From contig JAIPBL010000019.1 of assembly GCA_021739645.1 (NCBI GenBank), forward strand, positions 16,206-80,205: a stretch of DNA of 64,000 nt, given 5' to 3'. This document shows positions 53,665 to 62,900 of the stretch, in pieces. A model generated the notes under the pieces. The model saw only the letters and a program-made list of their open reading frames with translations. It did not search any database and was not told the origin of the DNA. The position numbers and the translations under genes are program-made. Every line of letters begins with the position of its first letter. The stretch's first letter is position 1. The DNA comes from Saprospiraceae bacterium (lineage in GTDB: Bacteria > Bacteroidota > Bacteroidia > Chitinophagales > Saprospiraceae).

Positions 53665-54324
53665 TCAAACGAGCCTTTGCTGCACAGCGAACTTGACGAG
53701 TTCAGTGCTGGAATTGAAATCTAATTTTCGAAGAATGTTCTTCCGGTGCGTCTCCACGGTGTGCTTGCTGATGTAAAGCGTCTGGCCAATCCGCTGACTG
53801 CTGAGGCCACGACTGATGAGCACAAGTATCTCCTGCTCTCGGCGTGAAAGACAAAGGCGCTTGCGGAAGTCGTCAGTCAGTGAGGCATGATCGGTGGCAG
53901 GAGCTATGTCCGTTTGGGCGTGCGCAACCATCGTTACATGGATTTCACCTGAAAAAACACCCTGGATGGCGTTTGAGATTTCCGAAGGAGATGCGGTCTT
54001 CGGTAAATAGCCAGCTACTCCACCATGGATGAGCGACCTAACGAGGTCAGTCGAGTGGTAGGAAGTGTAGATTAGGATTTTCACCCAAGGGGCATTGGCT
54101 TTTACCCAGTTGATGTTTTCATAGAAATCCTTGCCGGGCATGTTGAGGTCTAGGAGAAGTACATTGGGCTTGGCAAGGAGCATTTTTCTGGCAAGCTCAT
54201 CGCCGGAAATGGCCGTACCAACTACTTGAAACTCAGGGCGATTGGAAAGAACACAAGACACACCCTGGAGCACGATAGGGTGGTCATCGGCAATAAATAC
54301 CTTGATTTGTTGATGCTTGTTCAT
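53665..54324 (-). CDS. NarL/FixJ-type response regulator
   Basis: 219 residues. Receiver domain 1-125: IADDHPIVLQGV gives the acidic pair, LLLDLNMPGKD the phospho-acceptor Asp near 58, and GYLPKTASP the conserved Lys. C-terminal LuxR-type DNA-binding domain: LSRREQEILVLISRGLSSQR, then TLYISKHTVETHRKNILRKL. No histidine kinase lies next to it; the divergent neighbour is a LuxR-type regulator without a receiver. The short spacing after the OmpA-SPOR gene is across a bidirectional terminator, so they are transcribed separately. Targets are unknown. Confidence 0.9.
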   Translation of the reverse strand: MNKHQQIKVFIADDHPIVLQGVSCVLSNRPEFQVVGTAISGDELARKMLLAKPNVLLLDLNMPGKDFYENINWVKANAPWVKILIYTSYHSTDLVRSLIHGGVAGYLPKTASPSEISNAIQGVFSGEIHVTMVAHAQTDIAPATDHASLTDDFRKRLCLSRREQEILVLISRGLSSQRIGQTLYISKHTVETHRKNILRKLDFNSSTELVKFAVQQRLV

Positions 54325-54632
54325 GGGAAATACTTTAAAATGTTAAAAAAAAAACATAGAGCCTGTGTTCTAAATAGTGCTGGATGTCTTTCAAGAAGGA
54401 TGATTGAAATGCGGCGGAGCAACAAGAATGTTGCAACCAAATCGAAAGCAGCGAGGGTGAAAAAGGATTAGCTTTTTGCTGCTGTGGTAGGATGTCGTAT
54501 TTAATCGGTTCTTGAAAATCGCTGCAAGTTAAGCATTTGGACAAAACCACAAAAGTTATGAAGATAATTGTAAACTGATTTTGACGAAAGCCTGATTACC
54601 CATTTCAAAAATTTTAGAACAAACTAGAAAAC
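54325..54632. other. Divergent intergenic region of 308 bp
   Basis: It must contain the promoters of both LuxR-type regulator genes, but no convincing TTG/TAnnTTTG pair could be placed. Nothing else was recognised. Confidence 0.4.
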
Positions 54633-55052
54633 ATGATAGAGCAAACCAAAACCACAGAGCAGTTGACCAAAGAAATCAGCATGTTGCGCAGGGAGAACAA
54701 AGAGCTATCTGCCCAGCTTGCTTTTCACCGCAAGGTTTTTAGGGAAGTGAACCAAGCAATAGGTGAAGTCAACAAGGTCACTTCATCGAGTCAGGACACT
54801 GACGAAACCATGACCAAGGTTGTGAAGGAGAACCAGTTGCTCAAAAGTCAGATGAAAATATTCAGGCTGACAGGCCGTGAAAAGGAAGTACTCAAACTAA
54901 TTGTGAATGGCCTTACCTCCAAGGAAATAGCGGATGACCTGGGAATCAGCAAATTGACGGTTGACACCCACCGAAAACATATACAACAGAAATTGGGCGT
55001 TTCGAAGCAGGTGGACCTGTTGAAGCTGGCGATGCAATCAGGCATGGCCTGA
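54633..55052 (+). CDS. Receiver-less LuxR-type regulator with coiled coil
   Basis: 139 residues. The N-terminal half is a heptad-rich coiled coil (LTKEISMLRRENKELSAQLA, then TKVVKENQLLKSQMKI), and the C-terminal half is a LuxR-type helix-turn-helix (LTGREKEVLKLIVNGLTSKE, then LGISKLTVDTHRKHIQQKLG). No phosphorylation domain is present. Dimerisation probably comes from the coiled coil. It is divergent from a NarL-type response regulator whose DNA-binding domain is alike, and the two may bind the same sites or pair with each other (inference). It ends in a strong terminator. Confidence 0.8.
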   Translation: MIEQTKTTEQLTKEISMLRRENKELSAQLAFHRKVFREVNQAIGEVNKVTSSSQDTDETMTKVVKENQLLKSQMKIFRLTGREKEVLKLIVNGLTSKEIADDLGISKLTVDTHRKHIQQKLGVSKQVDLLKLAMQSGMA

Positions 55053-55084
55053 GTAGCTTAATCAGGCGCTTGTTTTTTGTGAAA

Positions 55085-55135
55085 AAAGGGCAAAACATGG
55101 GAAACTTTCCTGTGCTTTGCCCTTTGTTTTTCGCC
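55085..55135 (+). terminator. Terminator between the LuxR-type and methyltransferase genes
   Basis: AAAGGGCAAA (55085-55094) pairs with TTTGCCCTTT (55116-55125), with ACA/TGT and GG/CC pairs inside, followed by GTTTTT. It ends just 12 bp before the next start codon, so the methyltransferase gene may depend on read-through or on a promoter within the hairpin. Confidence 0.75.
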
Positions 55136-55146
55136 AAAATTGAGAT

Positions 55147-55782
55147 ATGAACCAGCAGAAAAAAATCAACGCCTATTGCGAAGCGCACACAACGCTCCCC
55201 GTGCCAGTGCTGTATGAACTGGAGCGGGAAACACATCTCTGTACTTTGTCGCCCCAGATGATAAGTGGTCGGGTACAGGGCCACCTCCTGACGTTGTTGG
55301 CTTCGCTTGCGCGCCCAAAACTAGCCCTTGAGGTGGGAACGTTCACAGGCTATGCGAGTATCTGTATTGCCAAAGGATTGCCAGAAGGCGGCATGTTGCA
55401 TACCATTGAAATCAACCCGGAACTGGCGCATATCAGCCGCAAGTATTTCGAGGAAACTGGACTTGCCGACCGGATAACCGCTCACCAGGGCGATGCCAAG
55501 GCTATCATCCCCGCTTTAGGCCTCCGGTTCGATTTCGTTTTCATGGATGCTGCAAAGTTCGACTACCAGTTTTATTATGAACTTTTGATAGAACGGTTGA
55601 ACATTGGGGGCCTTTTGATTGCCGACAATGTGCTCTGGGGCGGCAAAGTGGTGATAAAATCCACCGATTCGGATACCATGAATATTGATGCGTTCAATAA
55701 AATGGTGAACGCCGACCCCAGGGTGGAAAACCTGATGTTGCCCGTTAGGGATGGTATTTTGGTGGTGAAGAAACTTGGTTGA
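55147..55782 (+). CDS. SAM-dependent O-methyltransferase, class I
   Basis: 211 residues, the normal length of the Methyltransf_3 (catechol/caffeoyl-CoA-type) family. MISGRVQGHLLTLLASLARP precedes the SAM-binding motif LEVGTFTGYASICIAKGLP; further motifs are HTIEINPELA (motif II acidic end), FDFVFMDAAKFDYQFYYELL with the metal-binding Asp, and IADNVLWGGKV with the second metal-binding Asp-Asn pair. These enzymes methylate adjacent hydroxyl groups of phenolic compounds with Mg2+. The natural substrate here is unknown, and no pathway neighbours are seen. The gene starts right behind a terminator hairpin. Confidence 0.92.
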   Translation: MNQQKKINAYCEAHTTLPVPVLYELERETHLCTLSPQMISGRVQGHLLTLLASLARPKLALEVGTFTGYASICIAKGLPEGGMLHTIEINPELAHISRKYFEETGLADRITAHQGDAKAIIPALGLRFDFVFMDAAKFDYQFYYELLIERLNIGGLLIADNVLWGGKVVIKSTDSDTMNIDAFNKMVNADPRVENLMLPVRDGILVVKKLG

Positions 55783-55857
55783 TTTCATAAATGGCCAAGG
55801 TTCTTAGAAAAAGTGCAAGACGTTACTTATTAGACCCTAACAAGTCCCAATACTAAT

Positions 55858-56057
55858 GCGGATAACGGGTTCAACTAGTGGAAAAAGTGCCTTTAGGCAC
55901 GAAATGTCGGTAGAAATGTTGAACCGACGACTTGCGTGCCGTAGGTACGTTACTTTTCGTGGGCTTGTGGCGTACCTACGGTACGCTAATCTGACATTTC
56001 AACCCATTTCTACCGACATTTTGTGCCTAAAGGCACATTTCAACCCGTTATTCGCAT
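55858..56057. repeat. Palindromic MITE-like element, copy C, with 7-bp target duplication
   Basis: TACTAAT flanks the element directly at 55851-55857 and 56058-56064. The ends GGATAACGGG and CCCGTTATTC are complementary. The paired arms GTGCCTTTAGGCAC (55887-55900) and GTGCCTAAAGGCAC (56023-56036) differ from copy A at one matching position on each side, so the pairing is kept. The central stem is 55934-55949 with 55971-55986, one mismatch. It lies in the 486-bp gap 55783-56268, which otherwise holds only the candidate box at 56135-56142 and a small palindrome (GAATTG-T-CAATTC, 56202-56214). Confidence 0.85.
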
Positions 56058-56134
56058 TACTAATTAAGGTTGAATAGATGAAAACACAATGTTTTTAATT
56101 CGTCAACAAGCCTCAGTTTTTTGAAAGGAATTGG

Positions 56135-56142
56135 TACATTTG
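56135..56142 (+). promoter_or_regulatory. Possible -7 box of the PAEY-repeat OmpA gene
   Basis: TACATTTG fits TAnnTTTG and would give a leader of about 120 nt. The nearest TTG is only 11 nt upstream, closer than the usual spacing. Confidence 0.4.
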
Positions 56143-56268
56143 CTGGTGCTGCCGAATCAATATGACTTGCCTATCTGCAGTTAAACCCATTCTATACAAT
56201 CGAATTGTCAATTCTCTCGAAGGATAATAAGTCCGTATTCATTAATTCAAATCTAAAAAAGACAGTGT

Positions 56269-57387
56269 ATGAAAAAGCCACTAATTCTACTTAATTCGCT
56301 ATTCTTAATGGCGATATCCCTTCAAGCACAAATTGGGTTAGAGGGCCTGCCTACCAACCCAATTCCCGGCAAGTGTTATATCCGTTGCGTGACGCCAGAA
56401 CGGTACGAAAAAGTTGAAAGGCGTATTTTGGCTCGCCCAACCTACACCACGCTGAAGAAAATCCCTGCTGAGTATAAAACGGTAGAAGAAAGGGTAATGG
56501 TGAAGGCTGCTTCCAAAAAGTATGTGGCGTACCCAGCTGAATACAGGACGGAAACTGAAACCTACCAAATCGAGGATCCCTACAATGAAATCACAATAAT
56601 ACCTGCAAAATTGGGCGTAAAATCTGACACTATTGAAGTGCGTCCAAGAGTTACCCGCTGGGAGTACCAGTCTTCTGCCGAAAATTGCAGCTCTGACGAC
56701 CCCCGTGATTGCATGATACTCTGCTATGTGGAGCACCCCGCTGAGTATCGCGATATTAACATAAAGACGGTTGAAAGTGATGCTACCTTCACAAAAGTCA
56801 AAAAAGGTGGGAAGTCGATGACTGTAAGCCGCCAAGTTATTGCGAAGGAAGCTCGCTACGAGACTATTGAAATACCGGCTGAGTACAAGACCATCACCAC
56901 CCGCAAACTGGTAATGGACGAGGATGTTGAAAAAACGGAAATTCCATCGGAATATGCCATTGAAATGATTGAGACCTTGCAAGACGCCGGAGGAATTGCA
57001 AAATGGGACACCATCAGCTGTAGCCTGACGAATAACAACGTTTTGCCTATCAATTATGAGCTTGGTTCTGCACGTCTTACCTCCGAGGCTCGAAGCACCA
57101 TCGATTCAAAACTTTTGAAATTGATGAAAGACAAGCCGGACATCCGTGTTCAAATCAGTTCTCATACAGACTCACGTGGTTCCTCCGAATCAAACATGAG
57201 CCTTTCGCAAGCTCGTGCCGAGGCAGTCGTAAACTATCTGATTGGGCGTGGCATCCAGCGCAGCCGCCTTGTAGCCAGGGGCTTCGGCGAGACGGTACTC
57301 AAGAATAGTTGCGCGGATGGCGTAGAATGCTCAGAAGAAGAACACGCCAAGAACCGGCGCACTGAGTTCAAGGTTTTGAGCAACTAA
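56269..57387 (+). CDS. OmpA-family protein with a PAEY-repeat N-terminal domain
   Basis: 372 residues. Signal peptide MKKPLILLNSLFLMAISLQA. The mature start has GKCYIRCVTPERYEKVERR, which places two cysteines early. Residues about 40-240 hold five imperfect repeats around P-A-E-Y: IPAEYKTVEERVMVK, YPAEYRTETETYQI, HPAEYRDINIKTVE, IPAEYKTITTRKLVM and IPSEYAIEMIE. I know no named family for this part. The OmpA domain is at about 265-372: YELGSARLTSEARSTIDSKL, SSHTDSRGSSESNMSLSQAR, then KNRRTEFKVL, with the peptidoglycan-binding residues intact. It is probably periplasmic or outer-membrane attached and ties the PAEY domain to the wall. The gene is alone, ending in a strong bidirectional terminator. 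Confidence 0.85.
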   Translation: MKKPLILLNSLFLMAISLQAQIGLEGLPTNPIPGKCYIRCVTPERYEKVERRILARPTYTTLKKIPAEYKTVEERVMVKAASKKYVAYPAEYRTETETYQIEDPYNEITIIPAKLGVKSDTIEVRPRVTRWEYQSSAENCSSDDPRDCMILCYVEHPAEYRDINIKTVESDATFTKVKKGGKSMTVSRQVIAKEARYETIEIPAEYKTITTRKLVMDEDVEKTEIPSEYAIEMIETLQDAGGIAKWDTISCSLTNNNVLPINYELGSARLTSEARSTIDSKLLKLMKDKPDIRVQISSHTDSRGSSESNMSLSQARAEAVVNYLIGRGIQRSRLVARGFGETVLKNSCADGVECSEEEHAKNRRTEFKVLSN

Positions 57388-57433
57388 TTTTTTTCTGGAA
57401 ATTTCCATTTTTCCACAAGCAGCTTCTTTTGAT

Positions 57434-57477
57434 AAAAAAAGAGAGCCACTTGCAAACGCAGGTGGCTCTCTTTTTTT
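57434..57477. terminator. Strong bidirectional terminator between convergent genes
   Basis: GAGAGCCACTTGC (57441-57453) pairs with GCAGGTGGCTCTC (57458-57470) with one G-T wobble and an AAAC loop, flanked by seven A on the left and seven T on the right, so it can work in both directions. Confidence 0.9.
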
Positions 57478-57490
57478 GGATGGTAGGCTA

Positions 57491-59500
57491 TCATTTCAAA
57501 AAACCATACATCTTCCCATACTCCAGCATCTGCTTCGTAAAGTCGTCCGGATACTCCAGCTTCACGTCCGTGATATTGCCTTTGGCGTCAGCCGCGGGGA
57601 CGAGGCGAGGGTTGATGAACCCGCCGTAGGGAGGCAGGTTCAGCTTTTCGGAACGGGCCAAAACCTCCTTGTGAATGGGTTGGTCCACCTTCACGCCGTA
57701 GGTTTCCACCAATGCCTTACCTGCCTTGGCATCGCCCTGCGACTTGATGCGCTGGATTTCCTTCAAGAGGTTGCCAAAAAGCACTCGCAGCTTTTGGTAG
57801 TCGTTTATTTTGAAATAAGTCTTGCCATCCTTTGAAACCTTCTCAATGACGTTGTCCTTCTTGCCCATTTCATACGCCCATGAGGCCACGAGTTGGCGGT
57901 TGCGCATGTGCGCTTCTTCGATGTTTTGGCCTGGCTTGATGCGGCGCAGTTGAAGCATTAGTCCGTTGCGGATGTAGCTTTCGTATTCGGCTTTGCCCAC
58001 ATCGAAAGAGGACATCATTTTTAGGTCAATCAGCTTTTGGTCCATGATGTAGTAAAGGGCAAACAAGTCGGCACGGGCTTCTTCCAGCGTGGAAGAGTAG
58101 CCGGGCAGTGTGACGGACGGTTGCCCAATGCCTGGCTCCAAAATGCCGGAAGCATGGCCGAGCACTTCGTGCATGGCAGTGGTCAATTTACCAGCCAGTT
58201 CGCCATACTCTTCCGCCCGCTTCACTTCGGCTTCGTCATTCGCAAACTCTTTGGTGAGGCCAGGGCCGCCTGCATTGCTGTAGGCATCCTCAATATTGCC
58301 GAGGCTGACGGACTTGGAGCCGTACTTCGAGCGAATCCAGTTGGAGTTCGGCAGATTCACGCCAATGGGCGTCGCCGGGGAGGCATCGCCGGATTCCCCG
58401 GCAGTGTTCACCACTTTGTAGGTTACGCCGGTCACGTTCTTCTTCTTGTGGTTGGGCAGCAGCGGTGAGTTATCCTCGAACCATTGGGCGTTATCGGTGA
58501 ACACTTTCATGCGCTTTGAGGCATCAAAATCGTTGATTTGAACGATGGCCTCATAGCTTCCCCTCATGCTCATCGGGTCGTGATAGACTTCAATGAACCC
58601 AAGAATGTAGTCCACGTCACCCTCGGTAGCTTGCGACCAAGCGATGTTGTATTCTGCCCATTTCTTCAGGTCGCCCGTTTTGAAATAGTCAACCAAAATG
58701 ACGAGGGCCTTCTTCTGCTTCTCGTTCTCGGCCACTGTTACGGCCTTTTCGAGCCAAAAAATTATCTGGTCAATGGCAGCGCCGTACATACCGCCCGATT
58801 TCCAGACGTTCTCTTTCAGCTTGCCGTCTGGCCCTTTTTCGAGGCGGGAATTGAGGCCCCATTCCAGCGGCTCTGGGTCTTCACTGGTGTTTTTTGCTTC
58901 GTAAAATTTCTCCACATCGGCGGTCGTGATGCCCGGTGCCTGAAAGTTGACGGCAGAGGTGAGCACATTGTCCACGCCATCCTGTTGGTTCACCCGCTTC
59001 GGGTCAATTTTTGGGTCAAACATGGCATTGAGTGCCTCAGCCGAAAGGCTGCCGCCCACATCCCTAATCGTTTTTGCGAACCATTCCTTAGAAAAGCCCG
59101 GCTGGAATTTGTCATGCGAATAGTGGTGGTGAATGCCGTTGGAGAACCAAACCTGCTTGGCGTAAATCAGCAGTTCAGAGAAGTCATTGCTGTTACGGTC
59201 CCCTTTGTATTTGGTGACGATTTCATCCAAAGTCTGCCGAATGGGCAGGTTGAATCGGTAGTTCTGGTCGTAGGTGATGTCACGGCCGCTGAGGCCAGCC
59301 TGCGTGAGGTAGTACACCAGCTTTTTCTGCTGGAGCGTCAGTTTGTCGAAGCCAGGTACTTGGTATCGGATGATTTTTTTGTCAGCAAATGTCTCCGTGG
59401 TCCATTTGAAGCTGTCAGTGGTAGCTGTTTTCGCAAGTTTTTTATTGCCGCAGGCGAAGGCGAAAATGGCGGCAAGGAAAAGGAATGAAAGTTTTTTCAT
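57491..59500 (-). CDS. M49 (dipeptidyl-peptidase III family) peptidase, lipoprotein
   Basis: 669 residues from the ATG at 59500, a length in line with the shorter Bacteroides-type M49 members. MKKLSFLFLAAIFAFAC is a lipoprotein signal with lipobox FAFAC, which predicts attachment to the periplasmic face or cell surface. The zinc motif is MHEVLGHASGILEPG (HExxGH, near residues 441-450), and the second motif STLEEARADLFALYY carries the third ligand (EEARAD). Family enzymes remove dipeptides from the N-terminus of small peptides. The usual M49 enzymes are cytoplasmic, so lipoprotein export is noteworthy. It is convergent with the OmpA gene, sharing a terminator, and is monocistronic. Confidence 0.9.
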   Translation of the reverse strand: MKKLSFLFLAAIFAFACGNKKLAKTATTDSFKWTTETFADKKIIRYQVPGFDKLTLQQKKLVYYLTQAGLSGRDITYDQNYRFNLPIRQTLDEIVTKYKGDRNSNDFSELLIYAKQVWFSNGIHHHYSHDKFQPGFSKEWFAKTIRDVGGSLSAEALNAMFDPKIDPKRVNQQDGVDNVLTSAVNFQAPGITTADVEKFYEAKNTSEDPEPLEWGLNSRLEKGPDGKLKENVWKSGGMYGAAIDQIIFWLEKAVTVAENEKQKKALVILVDYFKTGDLKKWAEYNIAWSQATEGDVDYILGFIEVYHDPMSMRGSYEAIVQINDFDASKRMKVFTDNAQWFEDNSPLLPNHKKKNVTGVTYKVVNTAGESGDASPATPIGVNLPNSNWIRSKYGSKSVSLGNIEDAYSNAGGPGLTKEFANDEAEVKRAEEYGELAGKLTTAMHEVLGHASGILEPGIGQPSVTLPGYSSTLEEARADLFALYYIMDQKLIDLKMMSSFDVGKAEYESYIRNGLMLQLRRIKPGQNIEEAHMRNRQLVASWAYEMGKKDNVIEKVSKDGKTYFKINDYQKLRVLFGNLLKEIQRIKSQGDAKAGKALVETYGVKVDQPIHKEVLARSEKLNLPPYGGFINPRLVPAADAKGNITDVKLEYPDDFTKQMLEYGKMYGFLK

Positions 59501-59584
59501 GTCGTCCCAGATTAAGTTTTTGATAAAAAAATATGGTTGGTAAGGGTTGAATTGCGGGGTGAAATTAAGCCAAGTATTAACCAT

Positions 59585-59949
59585 AATGGTAGATTTTGGG
59601 CAATTTGTCTAAAAACGACAGCAGAAATAAACACCTTTTTTGCCAGTAAGTATCTACCAGGAATTGTTCGTTTGCCGGACAAAACATCCAAGTTTGTCCC
59701 GATGTACCGCGCCTTGTCAAATCTTGGATTTAGAATTTATGGGTGCCTTCATTTCGGCCAAATTTTTGCAACATCTACCAACCCCACGGCATTTTTAGCA
59801 ATTTATTTTTTAATATGTAAAATGAACTTACCTTTGCCCCGGCTGCATTGGTTTCAGCGACGACTATCACTACCTACCCCCACCGTTACATTGGTTTACA
59901 GGCAGGGAAACGTATTAACCTTCAACATACGTTTTACAATTTTTACACC
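59585..59949. other. Divergent intergenic region of 365 bp
   Basis: It holds the promoter of the giant kinase gene (box at 59829) and must hold that of the M49 peptidase gene, which could not be placed. No gene-like frame was found. The composition shifts from AT-rich near 59790-59820 to GC-richer at the 3' end. Confidence 0.45.
59829..59836 (+). promoter_or_regulatory. Promoter box of the giant kinase gene
   Basis: TACCTTTG fits TAnnTTTG and is preceded by a run of A and T at the expected -33 position (about 59800-59815). The leader would be about 107 nt. Confidence 0.5.
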
Positions 59950-62900
59950 ATGAAAAAGCGAACTTACTACGCCATTGCTGCCGTTATCCTATTTTTTGGT
60001 TTGGGCCTCATGCTCGATTTCGGGGTTTCGAAAGAAGACCACCTCGATACTTATGTGCATCGCATCGAACGGAGTTTGCACAAAAAAGAGTCCGAGGTAT
60101 ATTCTTTCCTGTCAGATTCAGGCTTCATTTTTAGGCAACTTAGGGGTGTAGAGCACCTCCCGTCACCACAGCAAAAGGCTGACCTCGACCGTCTGCTCTT
60201 CCTTACCAATAAGCAATATAACATCCGTCTTTACTACAAGGATTCGTTGGTCTATTGGCTCAACAACCGTGCTTACCTTTCTCCTGAGCAAGCCATGGTA
60301 CTGGCCAATGAACCAGAAAATATTCGCCTGCTCCGGCTCCCAAATGGATACTTTGAGCTTATCAAACAAAAATTGAATGAAGATGTGATGGCATTGGCCA
60401 TGATTCCCATCAAACGGGAGTTCTCCAGGAAAAGCGATTTTTTGCCCAACGAGTTTGTGACCGACGACTTCCCTATTCCAGCCGACGTGTTTCTCAAAGA
60501 GTCTGGTGACAAATTCGCAATCAAAAGCATGGACGGGAAACCGCTCGCTTGGCTTGACGCCACTGGACCTGCCAAAGACCGTGTCAACCTTCAACTGGTC
60601 TTTTTCATCTACCTAACCGGATTCATTTTCATTGGTGTGCTCATAAATGACCTCGCTGTTTTGCTGGTCAAAAAATATAAACCTTGGGTCGGTGCTGCTT
60701 TCGTATTGGGTTCAGTCATTTTCGTCCGATACCTGACTATCCAGTTTGGTTTTGCACAACACTTTGCTACTTTTCAAACCTTCTCCACCGTGTTTACCGA
60801 TCCGATACTGGAAGGGGTAAACTCGCTCGGCGAATTGCTAATCAACATCATTCTGCTCGTTTGGATGATGGTATTTTTTAACCGAGAATTTCAAGTAAAG
60901 GAGTTTGCCCACCCCTCGGTGGCCATCCGATTTGGCCTGACGGCGCTCAATTTTTTTAGCGTAAACCTGGCCATGCTGATGGTTTGCAGCATTTTCAAAT
61001 CCATCATACTCGACTCCTCCATTGTTTTTGATTTTGAAAATGTATTCAACCTCAATTCCCAAAGCGTGCTGGCAATGATTGGGGTCGTGCTTTTACTTTT
61101 AGCATTTTTCCTCTTTAGCCACCGAATGATGCAGGCCATCTACAAAGTCGGATTGAGTAAGAATGGCCGATTGGGAGCAATTGCGGTATCGTTGTTGGCT
61201 TCGATACCGGTGGTCATGTACGGTGATTTGAAATTGCCCGTGGTATATTTTCTCACGGCAGCGGTTATTTACCTCATTGTTTTCGAATTTTTTGTGGAAG
61301 TACGTGTATTGTCCTTACAGTGGCTGGTTGGTTGGTTGATGCTTTTTTCTTGCCTCACGGCAATGCTGCTCTACAAATACAACGGCGACAAGGACTACCT
61401 CCGCCGGGAGGAATATGCCATTGCACTTGCCAGCTACGAGGACAAGCAGGCCGAGGAGGGGGTCATTGAGATTGGAGACCTGTTGCTGGCCGATTCTACC
61501 CTTCACATGTGGAACCTGCTCACCAATTATTACGAAGATGAGCTGATACCCAAAGAGGAGGCACGAGACATCATGGATGCTCATTTCGGCATAAACAAGT
61601 ACCTGCTCCAAAACTATAAATTCACGCTTTACGGGTATTATCGGGAAAATGGCGAAGCTGCATTGAGTGAACAAAACAAGACATTCGGTGATATGGAGCG
61701 GCAGTTCATGCAGGCCAATGCCACCAGCAGTCCTATCCTGCGCTTCCGCCCCGAGAAAACGAGGGATCCTGGCTACCTGCTCCGTCTTGACCTCAAGACG
61801 AGCCACCCGCTGACCATTTTTGTGATGCTGAAACGTTCGTTTTCTACCCCGTCGAAGGTGTACACGGAGATGCTGCTGGACAAAAAATACAAGAACCTTG
61901 GGGAACTCGACAACTACGACTACGGCATTTACCAAAACGATACCCTCGTTGAAGACAGGAACGAAACCTACGCCAAGCAACTGACGGACTCGCTGCCGCC
62001 AGAGGGGCAGATGCGAATTGTGAAACACAGCAGCACCCGTTCGGAGCTACTTTATCACGCTCCCAACAATATCGCCATCAAAATAGGGCGTGTGACGGGC
62101 GGGTACATCAAACCGCTTTCACTATTCTCTTATGTTTTCACCTTGCTGACCTTGGCCATTATGCTTTTTGGTGGCATCAATTATTTCACCAATGCCCTGC
62201 CAGGGCCGCTCAATTTTTTCCGAACGGCAAAACCATCCCTGCGAAACCAGTTTCAGTTCTGGGTCATCAGCATGGTCTTATTCTCTTTCCTTGGCATTGG
62301 ATTCGTGACAGTTTGGTACTTCCAGAAGTCCTCCAACGATTACCACAAAGGCCGCCTTGACCGGAAAGTGACCTCCGCACTTGCCAGCGTAAACTATGAA
62401 ATCAGGGCATGGCACAAGGAACGCCAACGGGAGTGGGAAAACGAGCGCCGCAGTGAATCGAAAGGCATTGGGAAGGATGCGGAAGAGCTCGCTCGGGAGA
62501 AAAAACGGGAAAAAGAACTTGAAAAGAAAGTTGGTCCCGTGGCAGAAAACGAAAGGGAGCAGGCCAGCGAGAAAGAATTGGAACGCAGGCGGGAGGAACA
62601 ACCACATAAGTTCAGGATAAAACTGGAAAAACCACACGAAGAGTTGATGGTGGGCGCTGTGGAAGAACTGAACGCATTCTCATTGTCCTCGCTGATTCCG
62701 TTGGTCTCGGAGGTCCACCGCCTCGACGTCAACATCTACAACCTCAATGGTGACCTGATTACCTCCTCAGAAGAAGATATTTTCAAGGGCGGCCTTGTCT
62801 CTAGTAAAATGGGCGCTTTTGCCTACCTGAACCTGCACAGCCTCGGCTTCGAGCGCAGTGACCAAGACGAAAGCATCGGCAACTTGTTCTACACTGCCGC

